The position numbers were made by a program, and so were the translations under genes. The notes beneath the pieces were generated by a model, which ran no database searches, was not told the origin of the DNA, and saw only the letters and a list, made by a program, of their open reading frames with translations. Shown piece after piece: positions 8,621 to 17,576 of a stretch of 64,000 nt of DNA. Position 1 is the first letter of the stretch. Every line of letters starts with the position of its first letter. Origin of the DNA: Candidatus Neomarinimicrobiota bacterium (GTDB taxonomy: Bacteria; Fidelibacterota; Fidelibacteria; Fidelibacterales; Fidelibacteraceae); NCBI GenBank assembly GCA_021157965.1, contig JAGGVO010000042.1, positions 62,001 through 126,000 on the forward strand, given 5' to 3'.

Positions 8621-10065
8621 ACACCAATTTGTTTAGGTTCTTCCGGAATATCCGGTTCCGGAAGCGATTCGCCACTGCTCAGGATGCTGTCGAGTGTGAT
8701 GGCGGCAAAGCCTGATGTCATGGCGCCATAAGCACGGACAAAAACATCTTTCAGCTTCAACATCACAGGATCTTTTTCAGGCGATCTCCGCAATCCGCTT
8801 CCGGGGAATATCCGGGCTTCGGCAGGATATTCGTGGACATGGACACACCGGACCACATCTGACAGGTAGATATGCCGGGGATCCTTACCCAGAAAGTAAG
8901 ATCCGTTTTGGGATGTATCAGGAAAAATGAAATTCTTTTGAACCAGAATCCGGGCCACTTCATCCAGGGCTTCAATCCGGATACCCGTCTTCTGTCCGAT
9001 GTCTTCCAGGGTTGGAACCGGATTACCCTGGCGAAAGGCTTTTCCGATAAAAACAAGAAGCATGGCTGCCAGATAATGCTTGGAATAAAAACGTTCCCTG
9101 CCCTGATTCTCATAGATCCGTCGTAAGATTTGTATGTTTTGAAAGGTATGGGATAGTTCAGCTCCCCACAAAACCAACACCCATGTTAGATACACCCACA
9201 TAAGAAAAAGGGGAATTGTCGCCAGGGATTTATAAAAATTGGTGACATGGCCAACCTGGGCAACATACAGATAAAAGGTCTTTTTGGACAGTTCCCAAAG
9301 CATTGCGGTAATCAATCCGCCCCAGGCTGCATATTTGAATTTTACAGCGGTGGAAGGGACAATGATATACGCCAGGGTAAAAGCTGTAAAACTAATCCCC
9401 AGAGGAACCAAATTGTTATACATCAACCTGAAAAACCAGGAGGATTGGATCAGCTGATCAATCATACCTCCGGGAGGATTGATATAATTCATGAGCCAGA
9501 TGGACATCAGGATTAAAAAGGGACTGGTCGTCAGAACAACCCAGAAAGCCACAATTTTCTGAATATAACTTCGCTTTTCCTGGACCTTCCATATATGGTT
9601 GAAAACCCGTTCTGCCATGACAAACACAGCCATTGCAGCCAGCAATAAACTGAAAATGGCAATCAGATTGACAATTCCGCTTTTAATACCCCGGAATGCC
9701 GTAGGAGAAATATAAGTATTCAGCCAGCTACTCAATTCCTGCTGAAATTCCGGCGCCACAAAGGGGAAAACCCGATCCTGAACATAATTGATAATTTCCT
9801 GTCCCACACCTAAAGCACCGGCAATACTGAAAAACAGAACCGACAAGGGAATCAGTGAGATCACCGTGATGAAAGCAAGACTGGCAGCCTGTTCAAAACA
9901 GAGATCATTTGTAAATTTTTTAAAAGTGATCGTGGATACCCAATCCACCTTGTAGATAATATTTCTCAAAGTTTCGGATTCATTTTCCTTGGACCGGATA
10001 AAGGTATAGATTCTCTCTTTTATCCGTTGAAAAAAGTCCGAATTTTTTTTGTTGTCTGATATCAT
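8611..10065 (-). CDS. YihY/UPF0761-type inner-membrane protein with C-terminal winged-helix region
   Basis: 484 residues. About six membrane helices span residues 60-310. The family signatures LAFITVISLIPLSVLFF and YVAQVGHVTNFYKSLATIPLFLMWVYLTWVLVLWGAELSH are interrupted only by loops. These are the YihY (once mis-called RNase BN) motifs. A soluble part of about 150 residues follows, including PTLEDIGQKTGIRIEALDEVARILVQKNFI, a likely winged helix. Function is unproven; it may act in envelope transport. ATG 10065 is preceded by GGGGA at a good distance. The neighbouring genes also encode envelope proteins. Confidence 0.88.
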   Translation of the reverse strand: MISDNKKNSDFFQRIKERIYTFIRSKENESETLRNIIYKVDWVSTITFKKFTNDLCFEQAASLAFITVISLIPLSVLFFSIAGALGVGQEIINYVQDRVFPFVAPEFQQELSSWLNTYISPTAFRGIKSGIVNLIAIFSLLLAAMAVFVMAERVFNHIWKVQEKRSYIQKIVAFWVVLTTSPFLILMSIWLMNYINPPGGMIDQLIQSSWFFRLMYNNLVPLGISFTAFTLAYIIVPSTAVKFKYAAWGGLITAMLWELSKKTFYLYVAQVGHVTNFYKSLATIPLFLMWVYLTWVLVLWGAELSHTFQNIQILRRIYENQGRERFYSKHYLAAMLLVFIGKAFRQGNPVPTLEDIGQKTGIRIEALDEVARILVQKNFIFPDTSQNGSYFLGKDPRHIYLSDVVRCVHVHEYPAEARIFPGSGLRRSPEKDPVMLKLKDVFVRAYGAMTSGFAAITLDSILSSGESLPEPDIPEEPKQIGVNE

Positions 10066-10098
10066 AATTTTTCCCCGGTCACGGTAATCTTATCGAAT

Positions 10099-11439
10099 TC
10101 AAAAGTGGATGTCCAGATTTAGATTAAAAAGGTGATTATCCTCATACGCAAGGGTTGTATACAGTCTTTCCGGAATAACCATAAACTGAACACCGGGCTG
10201 AAGTTGCCATTTATCCCCATAGGGATTTCTGAAGAAGGGTTGGGGAAAATAGTCAACCTGTACAAAGACACCCAGATGTTCTTCCAGATGCACATAGAGG
10301 GGGTGAATAATCCACCCAAGGGATACCCGGCGTTTATCTGCCTGAAGACAAGCTGTGGAATAGAGGTTGGGTATAGATACATTTACCATCCCGCCGAAAG
10401 TAAATTCATGGTGAAAAGAGTTATCTTTCAACCCGTTAAAGTCCTGAATCCGGGGCAAAGTGGACAAATACTGGGAAAAAGAAATTGCTGCTGACATGCG
10501 ATAAATCTTCCCAATCCCATCCAGTATTTTAAACTTTACGGTGGCATCCTGGCGATCCAGACGGTTCCTGTGCATCCCCATGGTCAGGGAAACATTGAGG
10601 AACCTGAACATACTGACGCTGTAGGATGCGCTGACAAAACCCGGCCGGTTTAAAGCCCCCTTCACAGACAGGCTATGACGTCCCGGATCGATTTCTGCAT
10701 TTTTCATGTCAGCCAGACTGGAGTGTGGCTGAAAAGTGTTATACTTCCCATACACCCGGGCAATATGTTCCATGTGCTCTTTTTGTCTTTTCTTCCGTGC
10801 TTCCCTTTTTTCATCCTTGTGTTTCTTTTCTGTCAACTTGACAGCCGTCTGGGCTGAATCCAGCTTTACCATGGACTCCTGATGACGGATAGTTTCTTCC
10901 CGCTTTTTCTCTTCATACCGGTTCAAAGCAATCTGACGTGCCGCTTCCAGAGCAACCTCTTCCTCTATCAGTTTATTATAATCACCCTTGTTTACCCGGA
11001 TCAGACTGTAATATTTCCCCGTTTCCGGATCAGTCCACCGTTCAGATACATAAATGCCCCGGAGAATCATTTTGGACATGACGGTATTTTTCATCTGAAA
11101 GGCTTCGGATACCTTTCGCCCTTTTTCGCTGATTTGATGCTGTACCTGGGCATCCACCTGGACTTCCAGCATTTTTGCAAATTCAATCCGCGCTTTATCG
11201 TCTGCATCCTCCCGGGATTTCTCACTCATGCCGATTCCGAAATAACACTGTTCCGGATCCTCAATTTTCATTTCACGAACCCAATAGGGTTTCTGATCTT
11301 CGGTTGATTCCCCGATTGGTTTCCCAAGCATCGGCGAATCTAAGGTAAAGTCCGTGGAATCAATGGCCTGAGCCGGAAGATATCCAGGGTGAATACACAG
11401 AAAAAACAATACACAAAACCACAATAAAGACTGTTTCAT
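10099..11439 (-). CDS. LPP20-like domain fused to an outer-membrane barrel-like domain
   Basis: 446 residues, starting at ATG 11439 with GAGGG upstream; a TTG at 11454 is less likely. A signal peptide covers about residues 1-24. Residues around 45-150 resemble the LPP20 domain: WVREMKIEDPEQCYFGIGMS, then SREDADDKARIEFAKMLEVQVDAQV, then RGIYVSERWTDPETGKYYSLIRV. A Lys/Glu-rich coiled-coil linker follows (about 165-225). The last 200 residues form alternating strands that end in LDIHF, an aromatic C-terminus typical of outer-membrane proteins. LPP20-like proteins include secreted or outer-membrane lipoproteins, but this one has no lipobox cysteine. Function is unknown. Confidence 0.65.
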   Translation of the reverse strand: MKQSLLWFCVLFFLCIHPGYLPAQAIDSTDFTLDSPMLGKPIGESTEDQKPYWVREMKIEDPEQCYFGIGMSEKSREDADDKARIEFAKMLEVQVDAQVQHQISEKGRKVSEAFQMKNTVMSKMILRGIYVSERWTDPETGKYYSLIRVNKGDYNKLIEEEVALEAARQIALNRYEEKKREETIRHQESMVKLDSAQTAVKLTEKKHKDEKREARKKRQKEHMEHIARVYGKYNTFQPHSSLADMKNAEIDPGRHSLSVKGALNRPGFVSASYSVSMFRFLNVSLTMGMHRNRLDRQDATVKFKILDGIGKIYRMSAAISFSQYLSTLPRIQDFNGLKDNSFHHEFTFGGMVNVSIPNLYSTACLQADKRRVSLGWIIHPLYVHLEEHLGVFVQVDYFPQPFFRNPYGDKWQLQPGVQFMVIPERLYTTLAYEDNHLFNLNLDIHF

Positions 11440-11467
11440 GGTGAATTCCCTCAAGTCTTGATTCGTC

Positions 11468-12169
11468 TTATTTTAATTCATCCACGACCGATGCCCCGCC
11501 AAACATAACGAAATAACGGATTTCTAAAACCGGCGCATCTGTTTCAGGCGTAATTTCTTTTCGTTCGTCATCAAATCCCCCGAACAAAGGTGTCCCCCGG
11601 GTGATAACCTTCCATCCCTTGGGAACGGCGATATCTATCCCCCCGAAAAGGGCCGTGATATTGATGACAATCTCTTTTTGCTCCGTTTTCACCTCTTTCA
11701 GATCCACCGCCATCCCACCGAAAAGGACCATGCAGTTACCCCCTTTGAAATGGGTGGATACAAAACTGTGTTTTGATCCGCTGAATATGGCAAAAAGATC
11801 CAGAACATCTGTTTCCTGTTTTGAACCCTTGACAGTCACTTCTTTTCCGGCAGGATTTTTCTTCAGCAGACTCACTCCAATAACCAGCAATATGGCGGGC
11901 CAGAAAAGATCAAAAAAATTGAAATGCAAACGGTCTATGGCATTTAATTGAAATACCACTCCCAAAATTAAGATAACGGTCCCCATGGATTTATTACCAT
12001 GGGTGGAAACCAGATGGGACAGCCCAAAGAGAATAAGTAACAAAGGCCACCATTGGCTCAGGGATGAAAAAAGATGCCAGTCCAGAATGTTATTGAAAAA
12101 AATCATTCCGGCTAATACTATTAAAACCACGGCAATGACGGTTCGTTGAGAAAAAACAGATCTACTCAT
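11468..12169 (-). CDS. LiaF-like membrane protein
   Basis: 233 residues. Four short hydrophobic helices fill residues 10-105 (including WWPLLLILFGLSHL and FWPAILLVIGVSLL), followed by a beta-helix-like C-terminal part. In it the motif FGG recurs with near-regular spacing: VLFGGMAVDL, ALFGGIDIAVPKGW, PLFGGFDDERK and VMFGGASV. This is the LiaF / cell-wall-active antibiotic response architecture, in which LiaF restrains a LiaRS-type envelope stress system in Firmicutes. No LiaS or LiaR gene is nearby, so here it is an envelope protein of unknown role. The gene is 28 bases upstream of the LPP20 gene. Confidence 0.82.
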   Translation of the reverse strand: MSRSVFSQRTVIAVVLIVLAGMIFFNNILDWHLFSSLSQWWPLLLILFGLSHLVSTHGNKSMGTVILILGVVFQLNAIDRLHFNFFDLFWPAILLVIGVSLLKKNPAGKEVTVKGSKQETDVLDLFAIFSGSKHSFVSTHFKGGNCMVLFGGMAVDLKEVKTEQKEIVINITALFGGIDIAVPKGWKVITRGTPLFGGFDDERKEITPETDAPVLEIRYFVMFGGASVVDELK

Positions 12170-12192
12170 CGCTTAATCCTCCTTACGGCGTT

Positions 12193-14454
12193 TCAAAATT
12201 CCATGCCTATTCTGGCCCATGAATTTAAACCAAAATTATCCTCTTTATGAAAAACAAATCCATACGTGACAGGTCCAAGAATTGTGTTATATATCAGAGA
12301 TATCTCCACACCGTAATCCAGGGTTCTGTCGAAAGTTTCCACATCAGTCCACAAACGGTATTTACTGTAACGGACAAAAAGCTGCGGCTCAAACCACAAA
12401 TTATCAACCCAGGTATGGTAAACAGTCCCCAGCGAACCCCCGATATAATCCGTAGTCAGCAAATCCTCACCAATAAAATACCTAAGATGTTCCGCATGTT
12501 CCGGCCGGATATTTTCCAGAATGGGCGGATACCCGAAAATATGGCCATATCGCGCATGTGTCAATAAACCCATTCGGCGGTTCAGGGGGATTCCGATTCG
12601 AATCTCCGATTCCCCTTTTAAAAAATAGGCGGCATATTCATGCAATTGCAGCACCGGATGGAATTCTTCCACAAATGATCTTCCTCCCGTAAAGGTTATA
12701 TCAACGGAGTATCCCGTTTCCATAGGCATAAGCCGCGTACGCATGTCTTCAATATATCGGAACATGGCATAAATATACGGCTTATCTGTATTCAATCGCC
12801 GTATATAATCCTGAATGGATGCCTGGGAGGGTAAATATTCTCCATAAATACCGCCGAATTCAAGTTGAATCAGCCTGTCCCACCCCAGGGACGCAGACGC
12901 CGTCATGCTCGCGGTGACCACATTTTTGCGGATAAAACGGGAGTCAAAAAGGTTGGTATCATACTGATAGCGATGGGCGGAAATTTGAAAAGCACGGGTA
13001 AACCGCAGGTTGATGAAAGGGAATTTGAGGGATTGGATGCCTGTGAGCCTGGAGCGTCCTCCTATATGATAATTCCCTGCAAAGAGGTAATTCTTCAGAA
13101 AAAGTGATGTATTAAAAAGCTGTCTGTTCAACTCGGCCATATACACATTCATGCCGGCATTGCTGTCAAAATAGAACCCGCCCTGAACGCTGTGGCACAT
13201 ATTTTCATTCACCGAAAGAACAAACAGAAGGGAATCCGATCCGGCAATTTCACTTGCTTCAACATCGACAGAATTAAAATATCCACTGCCATAAAGCCGG
13301 TCCATATCATTTTTCAGCACATCTACTGAATATGGAATTCCCGGTTGATAAGCCATCAGATTCTGAATCTGTTTACAGGTAAACCGTTCATTCCCCCGAA
13401 TATCTACCCGGTATCCGGTTCTGTTGTCCAACCAGGTCCGGATAGTTTCCTGCTTTTGGTGAAAGGCAGCCGTATCCCACTGATTATCAAGAATTCCTCG
13501 GATTTTTCGGGCGGCCTTAAGTCCGACCTCATATCCCCTTTGGAAGATTTCCTCACCTTTCAGGAAATCAAAGAGCATTACGTCCGGATTGTTGATTTGA
13601 ATAAAATAATCGTAGCCGCTTACGGCACCGGAATCACTGCGGGCAGCAAAGACATTGTTCAGATACGTAAAAACATCGCCCACATCCACAATTTCATTTT
13701 TCTTTGGCGGGATATCGCTGGTGTTCACGGCGATAATGAAATCGGCACCCATATCCCGGGCTTCCTGAATAGGTAAATTATTATAAAAGCCGCCATCCAT
13801 GTAAAAAGTGGAATCAAGAAATACCGGTTCAAACACAATAGGATAAGCCATGGATGCACGGATAATTTCCGCCAGGTTTCCATGTGAAAAGGATGTGGCT
13901 TTCTGATAGACCATATCGGAAGCCACCACTCTGAGGGGAATAGCCAGGGAATCAAAATTGCCGCCGGAATAAACCTGTCCCGGAAGCAACTGAATCTGAA
14001 GATACTGTTTGATCGCCCTGTTGGAAAGAAGTCCCATGGGCAGAAGGCTGCTTCCTGATTCATCAAGAAAAATATTCACTTGTTCAGGCAGGGCATCAAT
14101 CCTGTTTTCGATGGGGATATCCCGGCGGTCCTGAATCCCGGCCAAAAGGTCCCAACCAATGCCGGAACAGGCAAAGTCATAGAGTTGATCAATCTGCCAT
14201 CCCGAGGCATAGAGTCCGCCTATCAGCGCCCCGGCGCTGACACCACTGATACAATGAATAGGAATTTGGTACTCTTCCAGCGCCTTAATCACTCCGGCAT
14301 GTGCAATGCCTTTTGCACCGCCACCACTTAAAACCAGGCCGATACGGGGGAAATCATTTTCTGCTTGTCCGGAAAGAACTCCTGCAAAAAACAGAATCCC
14401 CAGAAAACCGGGTATAATCCGTTTCAATGAATGCTTTTTAGATGAGTAAGGCAT
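12193..14454 (-). CDS. Patatin-like phospholipase with POTRA and BamA-type barrel (type Vd autotransporter, PlpD-like)
   Basis: 753 residues from ATG 14454; an in-frame TTG at 14493 is possible. Signal peptide at about 10-30. The patatin domain has the oxyanion loop GGGAKG (44-49), nucleophile Ser73 in GVSAG, and Asp220 in DGG, so the catalytic dyad is intact. Residues near 355-425 form a POTRA domain (YRVDIRGNERFTCKQIQNLM to FNSVDVEASEI). The rest is a Bam/D15 16-stranded barrel ending in GMEF. In P. aeruginosa PlpD, such proteins carry a lipase to the cell surface. The lipid substrate is unknown. Confidence 0.92.
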   Translation of the reverse strand: MPYSSKKHSLKRIIPGFLGILFFAGVLSGQAENDFPRIGLVLSGGGAKGIAHAGVIKALEEYQIPIHCISGVSAGALIGGLYASGWQIDQLYDFACSGIGWDLLAGIQDRRDIPIENRIDALPEQVNIFLDESGSSLLPMGLLSNRAIKQYLQIQLLPGQVYSGGNFDSLAIPLRVVASDMVYQKATSFSHGNLAEIIRASMAYPIVFEPVFLDSTFYMDGGFYNNLPIQEARDMGADFIIAVNTSDIPPKKNEIVDVGDVFTYLNNVFAARSDSGAVSGYDYFIQINNPDVMLFDFLKGEEIFQRGYEVGLKAARKIRGILDNQWDTAAFHQKQETIRTWLDNRTGYRVDIRGNERFTCKQIQNLMAYQPGIPYSVDVLKNDMDRLYGSGYFNSVDVEASEIAGSDSLLFVLSVNENMCHSVQGGFYFDSNAGMNVYMAELNRQLFNTSLFLKNYLFAGNYHIGGRSRLTGIQSLKFPFINLRFTRAFQISAHRYQYDTNLFDSRFIRKNVVTASMTASASLGWDRLIQLEFGGIYGEYLPSQASIQDYIRRLNTDKPYIYAMFRYIEDMRTRLMPMETGYSVDITFTGGRSFVEEFHPVLQLHEYAAYFLKGESEIRIGIPLNRRMGLLTHARYGHIFGYPPILENIRPEHAEHLRYFIGEDLLTTDYIGGSLGTVYHTWVDNLWFEPQLFVRYSKYRLWTDVETFDRTLDYGVEISLIYNTILGPVTYGFVFHKEDNFGLNSWARIGMEF

Positions 14455-14507
14455 GTATTTAAATATGTTACGGCATTTGCATAACAGAAACAACAGGCGT
14501 TGGCGTA

Positions 14508-17498
14508 CTATTGTTCGATTACAAGACGGACCGGTCCCTTATGAATTCCACCGCCGTTTCCATAATCCGTCACTTTCACCAGAAGGGTATTATTCATATT
14601 CCACAATATGCGGGATTTGCCGGGCGATATCTGATACCGACGCGGCAGGTTCCAACCGGCGGTAGACCCAACTACATCACAATTGATATATGTTTCATCC
14701 TCGTCATCCACAGCACCCATATCGAGCCAGATGCGCTTATTATGGAGGCTGTCCGGTAATGAGAAGGTCCGCCGGTACCAACATGTGCCATCTAAATCGG
14801 GATATCCCGCATCTTCCCAATTCGCCGGCACCTGAATCGGGAACCATAAGGAATCATCAGCACGGAGTTTAAAACACTGATTCACCTGTTGGGCCGGACT
14901 GAATTCCCAGTTTCCACTCAGGTCCATTTCACGGCCGGGGATCCAGTTGAAATGTTCAATATGTTCATCATTCCCAAAGAGAATGATCAAATCCAGACTA
15001 TCCTGAAGAGCACCTGAATCCGAAAGAGAAATAACAAATTCATCATGATAATCCGGGGGAAAAATCCGGGTTTGCGTCAGGGTGTCTTTCATCCAAAGTA
15101 TTTCCACCGGGGCTTTAGACCGGTTGAAAAGCTGAAAGACAGGATTATCCACAACCAGCGTATCTTTCAGAGTTATTTTGTACGGGGCAAGGATTTGATA
15201 GTGAACCGGAAAAAAGAGGGGGACCGTCATATCCTCAAAAGAGAAAAGCCATTCCAAAAGGAAATACCCATAATGATCCGTAACGGGCATGGGAATAAAA
15301 GGGATTACCCGGACGGTATGGATTCCACCTTCTTTCACGCGGGGGGTCTTGATACGCCAATTCCGCGTGGTATAGCGGTTCCGGACACGGACGCGCGGTG
15401 CAGGTTCTTTCATGACCAACCGAAAAGGGATATCAAAAGCATTGGGGCTGATCAATTCCAGGGGATAAGGATCCATTGCCAGAGTAATTCCGTATCTTTT
15501 CAGGGATGCGGCCCCGAAAAGAGCAGTTACCTTTTCTTTTTCCCTGATGAAATTTTCCCGCCAGAAGGATGCATCTTTCAGGTAGTCCATACACTCCTGC
15601 CGGGGCAGGGTATCCTGAAAGGGGATCTGGGCAGAAATCGCATCTTGACAAAGATTAGCAGCCCGTGCTTCCGTAGCCCGGATATCATCACTGATCATCA
15701 GATGCCGTGCCCCTTCCAATAGAACCATGACATATTCTGCAGAGCACCAGGTCAGGGGTGAGGCTTCACTGATTTTATCATCATCCGCAGGATAGTGAAT
15801 CCGTTCCGGTATGAGTCCGTACACATTGCTGTTCCGATCAAGCCAGTTCTTAAGCAACAGATATCGTTCTTTGCGATGTTGGGCAGCATAATATTGAGCG
15901 AGGGCGCCGGTAGTAAAGCCGAACAGGTCGTCTCCGTATCCCTCCCCGTCGAAATACTGAATCCCGTTACCGTTCTTCCGGCATTGGTGCCACCAATATT
16001 CCGAGCTAAGCTGGAGCCGCAGGTGATCTTCATAACCCCAAATCCAGCCAAACAGAGCGGATGTATTCCAGGAAAAAGTATGATCCCTTATATCTTTGTA
16101 AGTTTTATCTGTGGGGTCAAAAAGTGAAGCAAGTCCTTCATCCATTCGTTCTGCCACGGCTGACCACCGGCGTGCCAGTTGTTTCCGGTTCCGCCATTTT
16201 GCCATGAAAGCAGCCTGTTTAAATGCAGCCGCCAGGGACATATTGGTGGAGGGGAGTTTTCCCGGCCATTCCACAATTCCCCCCTCATGAACCAGGTTAT
16301 CAGCACCCAATCGAAGTTCGATAAAAGTCAGAAGGTTTTGTATCAGTTTAAAATCCCCGATCCAGGTCCGATATCGCAAAAAGGCTTCATAGACGAGGGA
16401 TGTATAGTATCCGTTGCTATCCCACTCCGGCACATCATAACGTGCGCCGCTTCCTCCTTCCGCGGCACGTCCGAAGGCATCATAGCGGGCATACCATTCA
16501 CCTGTCGATTTAAATGGGACATTGGCCCAAAAATCCAGAATTTGTTTCACTTCATGCAGATGTTCCGTTTCCAGAAACATGCGGGCCGTCATAAAAGCAT
16601 CCCGCGGGTAAAGCTGGGGCAGGCCGTTTGTCACAAACTGGCCGGTAATATCAGCCGGTACTGCCCCATTGAGATTCAGGGCTTTTACAGAAATCAGATT
16701 CGTCCGGAAACGAAGAGAATCCTCCCGGGACAGGAAAGAGGGTTCATATCCTTCCGCAAGCCAGGCATCCCACCCTGTCCGGGCAAAACGACGTAAATCT
16801 TTCACAGCCAGGGTATTCCAGATCTGTTGCCCTTGGAGCTGGTTTTCGGATATCACAATCAGGAGGGTAAACTGATAATCTTCCGAAGCGGCTAAGGTCA
16901 CGGACCGACTGAGCCGGCCGTCAGCCACATCTGTCTTCCGGGCATCGGTAAATCCCACTGTCAGAATCAGTTCATCCACCAGATACTGGACCTGTTTTTC
17001 ACCGTAATCAGCGGCACTGGGACGGGCAAATTCAAAGACCGGTTCGATCTGAAATGAGATTTTCCGCCGATCAGTATTGACAACACACCCTTCCCAGACA
17101 ATCACTTTCATGGCCGGATCCGGCAGGGCATACAGGCGGGTTACGGCATTCAGCGGACCGGCTTCCCATTGGGTTGCTTCGGCAAAATAGGGGTCACTGG
17201 TGGAGGCAATCCATTCCGGCTCACGGATCCCTTTCAATTCCAAACGAATCGATTTCACAAAATTCCGGGTATAATCATTTACATAAAGGGTTTGAATGCC
17301 CGGCGATTCTTCACTGTTTCGCGGGAATCCCGAAGCGGAAAAACAGAAAGTCCCGTTCCCAAGAATCCGGGAACCGGGATGAGGTCCCAGCGATGAGATG
17401 GTTTCAAGATCCGGAGCCTCATACTCACAGGCCGTAAAAACCAAAACGGTCAGGACAAGTCCAAGCCGGAATATGAAGTTTTTTATAATACATTTCAT
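14508..17498 (-). CDS. Large lipoprotein: (alpha/alpha)6 glycosidase-like core with GH2-type carbohydrate-binding jelly roll
   Basis: About 996 residues from ATG 17498, chosen because it begins a lipoprotein signal with Cys24 in VLVFTAC; in-frame ATGs lie further upstream. Residues 30-270 look like a beta-supersandwich. Residues about 275-640 form a helical barrel with Trp/Tyr-rich turns such as LPQLYPRDAFMTARMFLET, HEGGIVEWPGKLPS and HTFSWNTSALFGWIWGYED. This resembles GH15/GH63-like six-hairpin enzymes. Residues about 870-996 are a galactose-binding-like jelly roll (VPANWEDAGYPDLDGTCWYRR; LDMGAVDDEDETYINCDVVG) as in GH2 enzymes and sialate O-acetylesterases. It probably cleaves a glycan at the outer face of a membrane. 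Catalytic acids cannot be assigned with certainty. It lies beside a polysaccharide export gene. Confidence 0.7.
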   Translation of the reverse strand: MKCIIKNFIFRLGLVLTVLVFTACEYEAPDLETISSLGPHPGSRILGNGTFCFSASGFPRNSEESPGIQTLYVNDYTRNFVKSIRLELKGIREPEWIASTSDPYFAEATQWEAGPLNAVTRLYALPDPAMKVIVWEGCVVNTDRRKISFQIEPVFEFARPSAADYGEKQVQYLVDELILTVGFTDARKTDVADGRLSRSVTLAASEDYQFTLLIVISENQLQGQQIWNTLAVKDLRRFARTGWDAWLAEGYEPSFLSREDSLRFRTNLISVKALNLNGAVPADITGQFVTNGLPQLYPRDAFMTARMFLETEHLHEVKQILDFWANVPFKSTGEWYARYDAFGRAAEGGSGARYDVPEWDSNGYYTSLVYEAFLRYRTWIGDFKLIQNLLTFIELRLGADNLVHEGGIVEWPGKLPSTNMSLAAAFKQAAFMAKWRNRKQLARRWSAVAERMDEGLASLFDPTDKTYKDIRDHTFSWNTSALFGWIWGYEDHLRLQLSSEYWWHQCRKNGNGIQYFDGEGYGDDLFGFTTGALAQYYAAQHRKERYLLLKNWLDRNSNVYGLIPERIHYPADDDKISEASPLTWCSAEYVMVLLEGARHLMISDDIRATEARAANLCQDAISAQIPFQDTLPRQECMDYLKDASFWRENFIREKEKVTALFGAASLKRYGITLAMDPYPLELISPNAFDIPFRLVMKEPAPRVRVRNRYTTRNWRIKTPRVKEGGIHTVRVIPFIPMPVTDHYGYFLLEWLFSFEDMTVPLFFPVHYQILAPYKITLKDTLVVDNPVFQLFNRSKAPVEILWMKDTLTQTRIFPPDYHDEFVISLSDSGALQDSLDLIILFGNDEHIEHFNWIPGREMDLSGNWEFSPAQQVNQCFKLRADDSLWFPIQVPANWEDAGYPDLDGTCWYRRTFSLPDSLHNKRIWLDMGAVDDEDETYINCDVVGSTAGWNLPRRYQISPGKSRILWNMNNTLLVKVTDYGNGGGIHKGPVRLVIEQ

Positions 17499-17576
17499 CT
17501 CGTGAATATACATGTCTTCCATGTAAAAGAGCAGCAGAAACCCTCTCCGGACAGAAGGTTTCGACATGTTACATAT

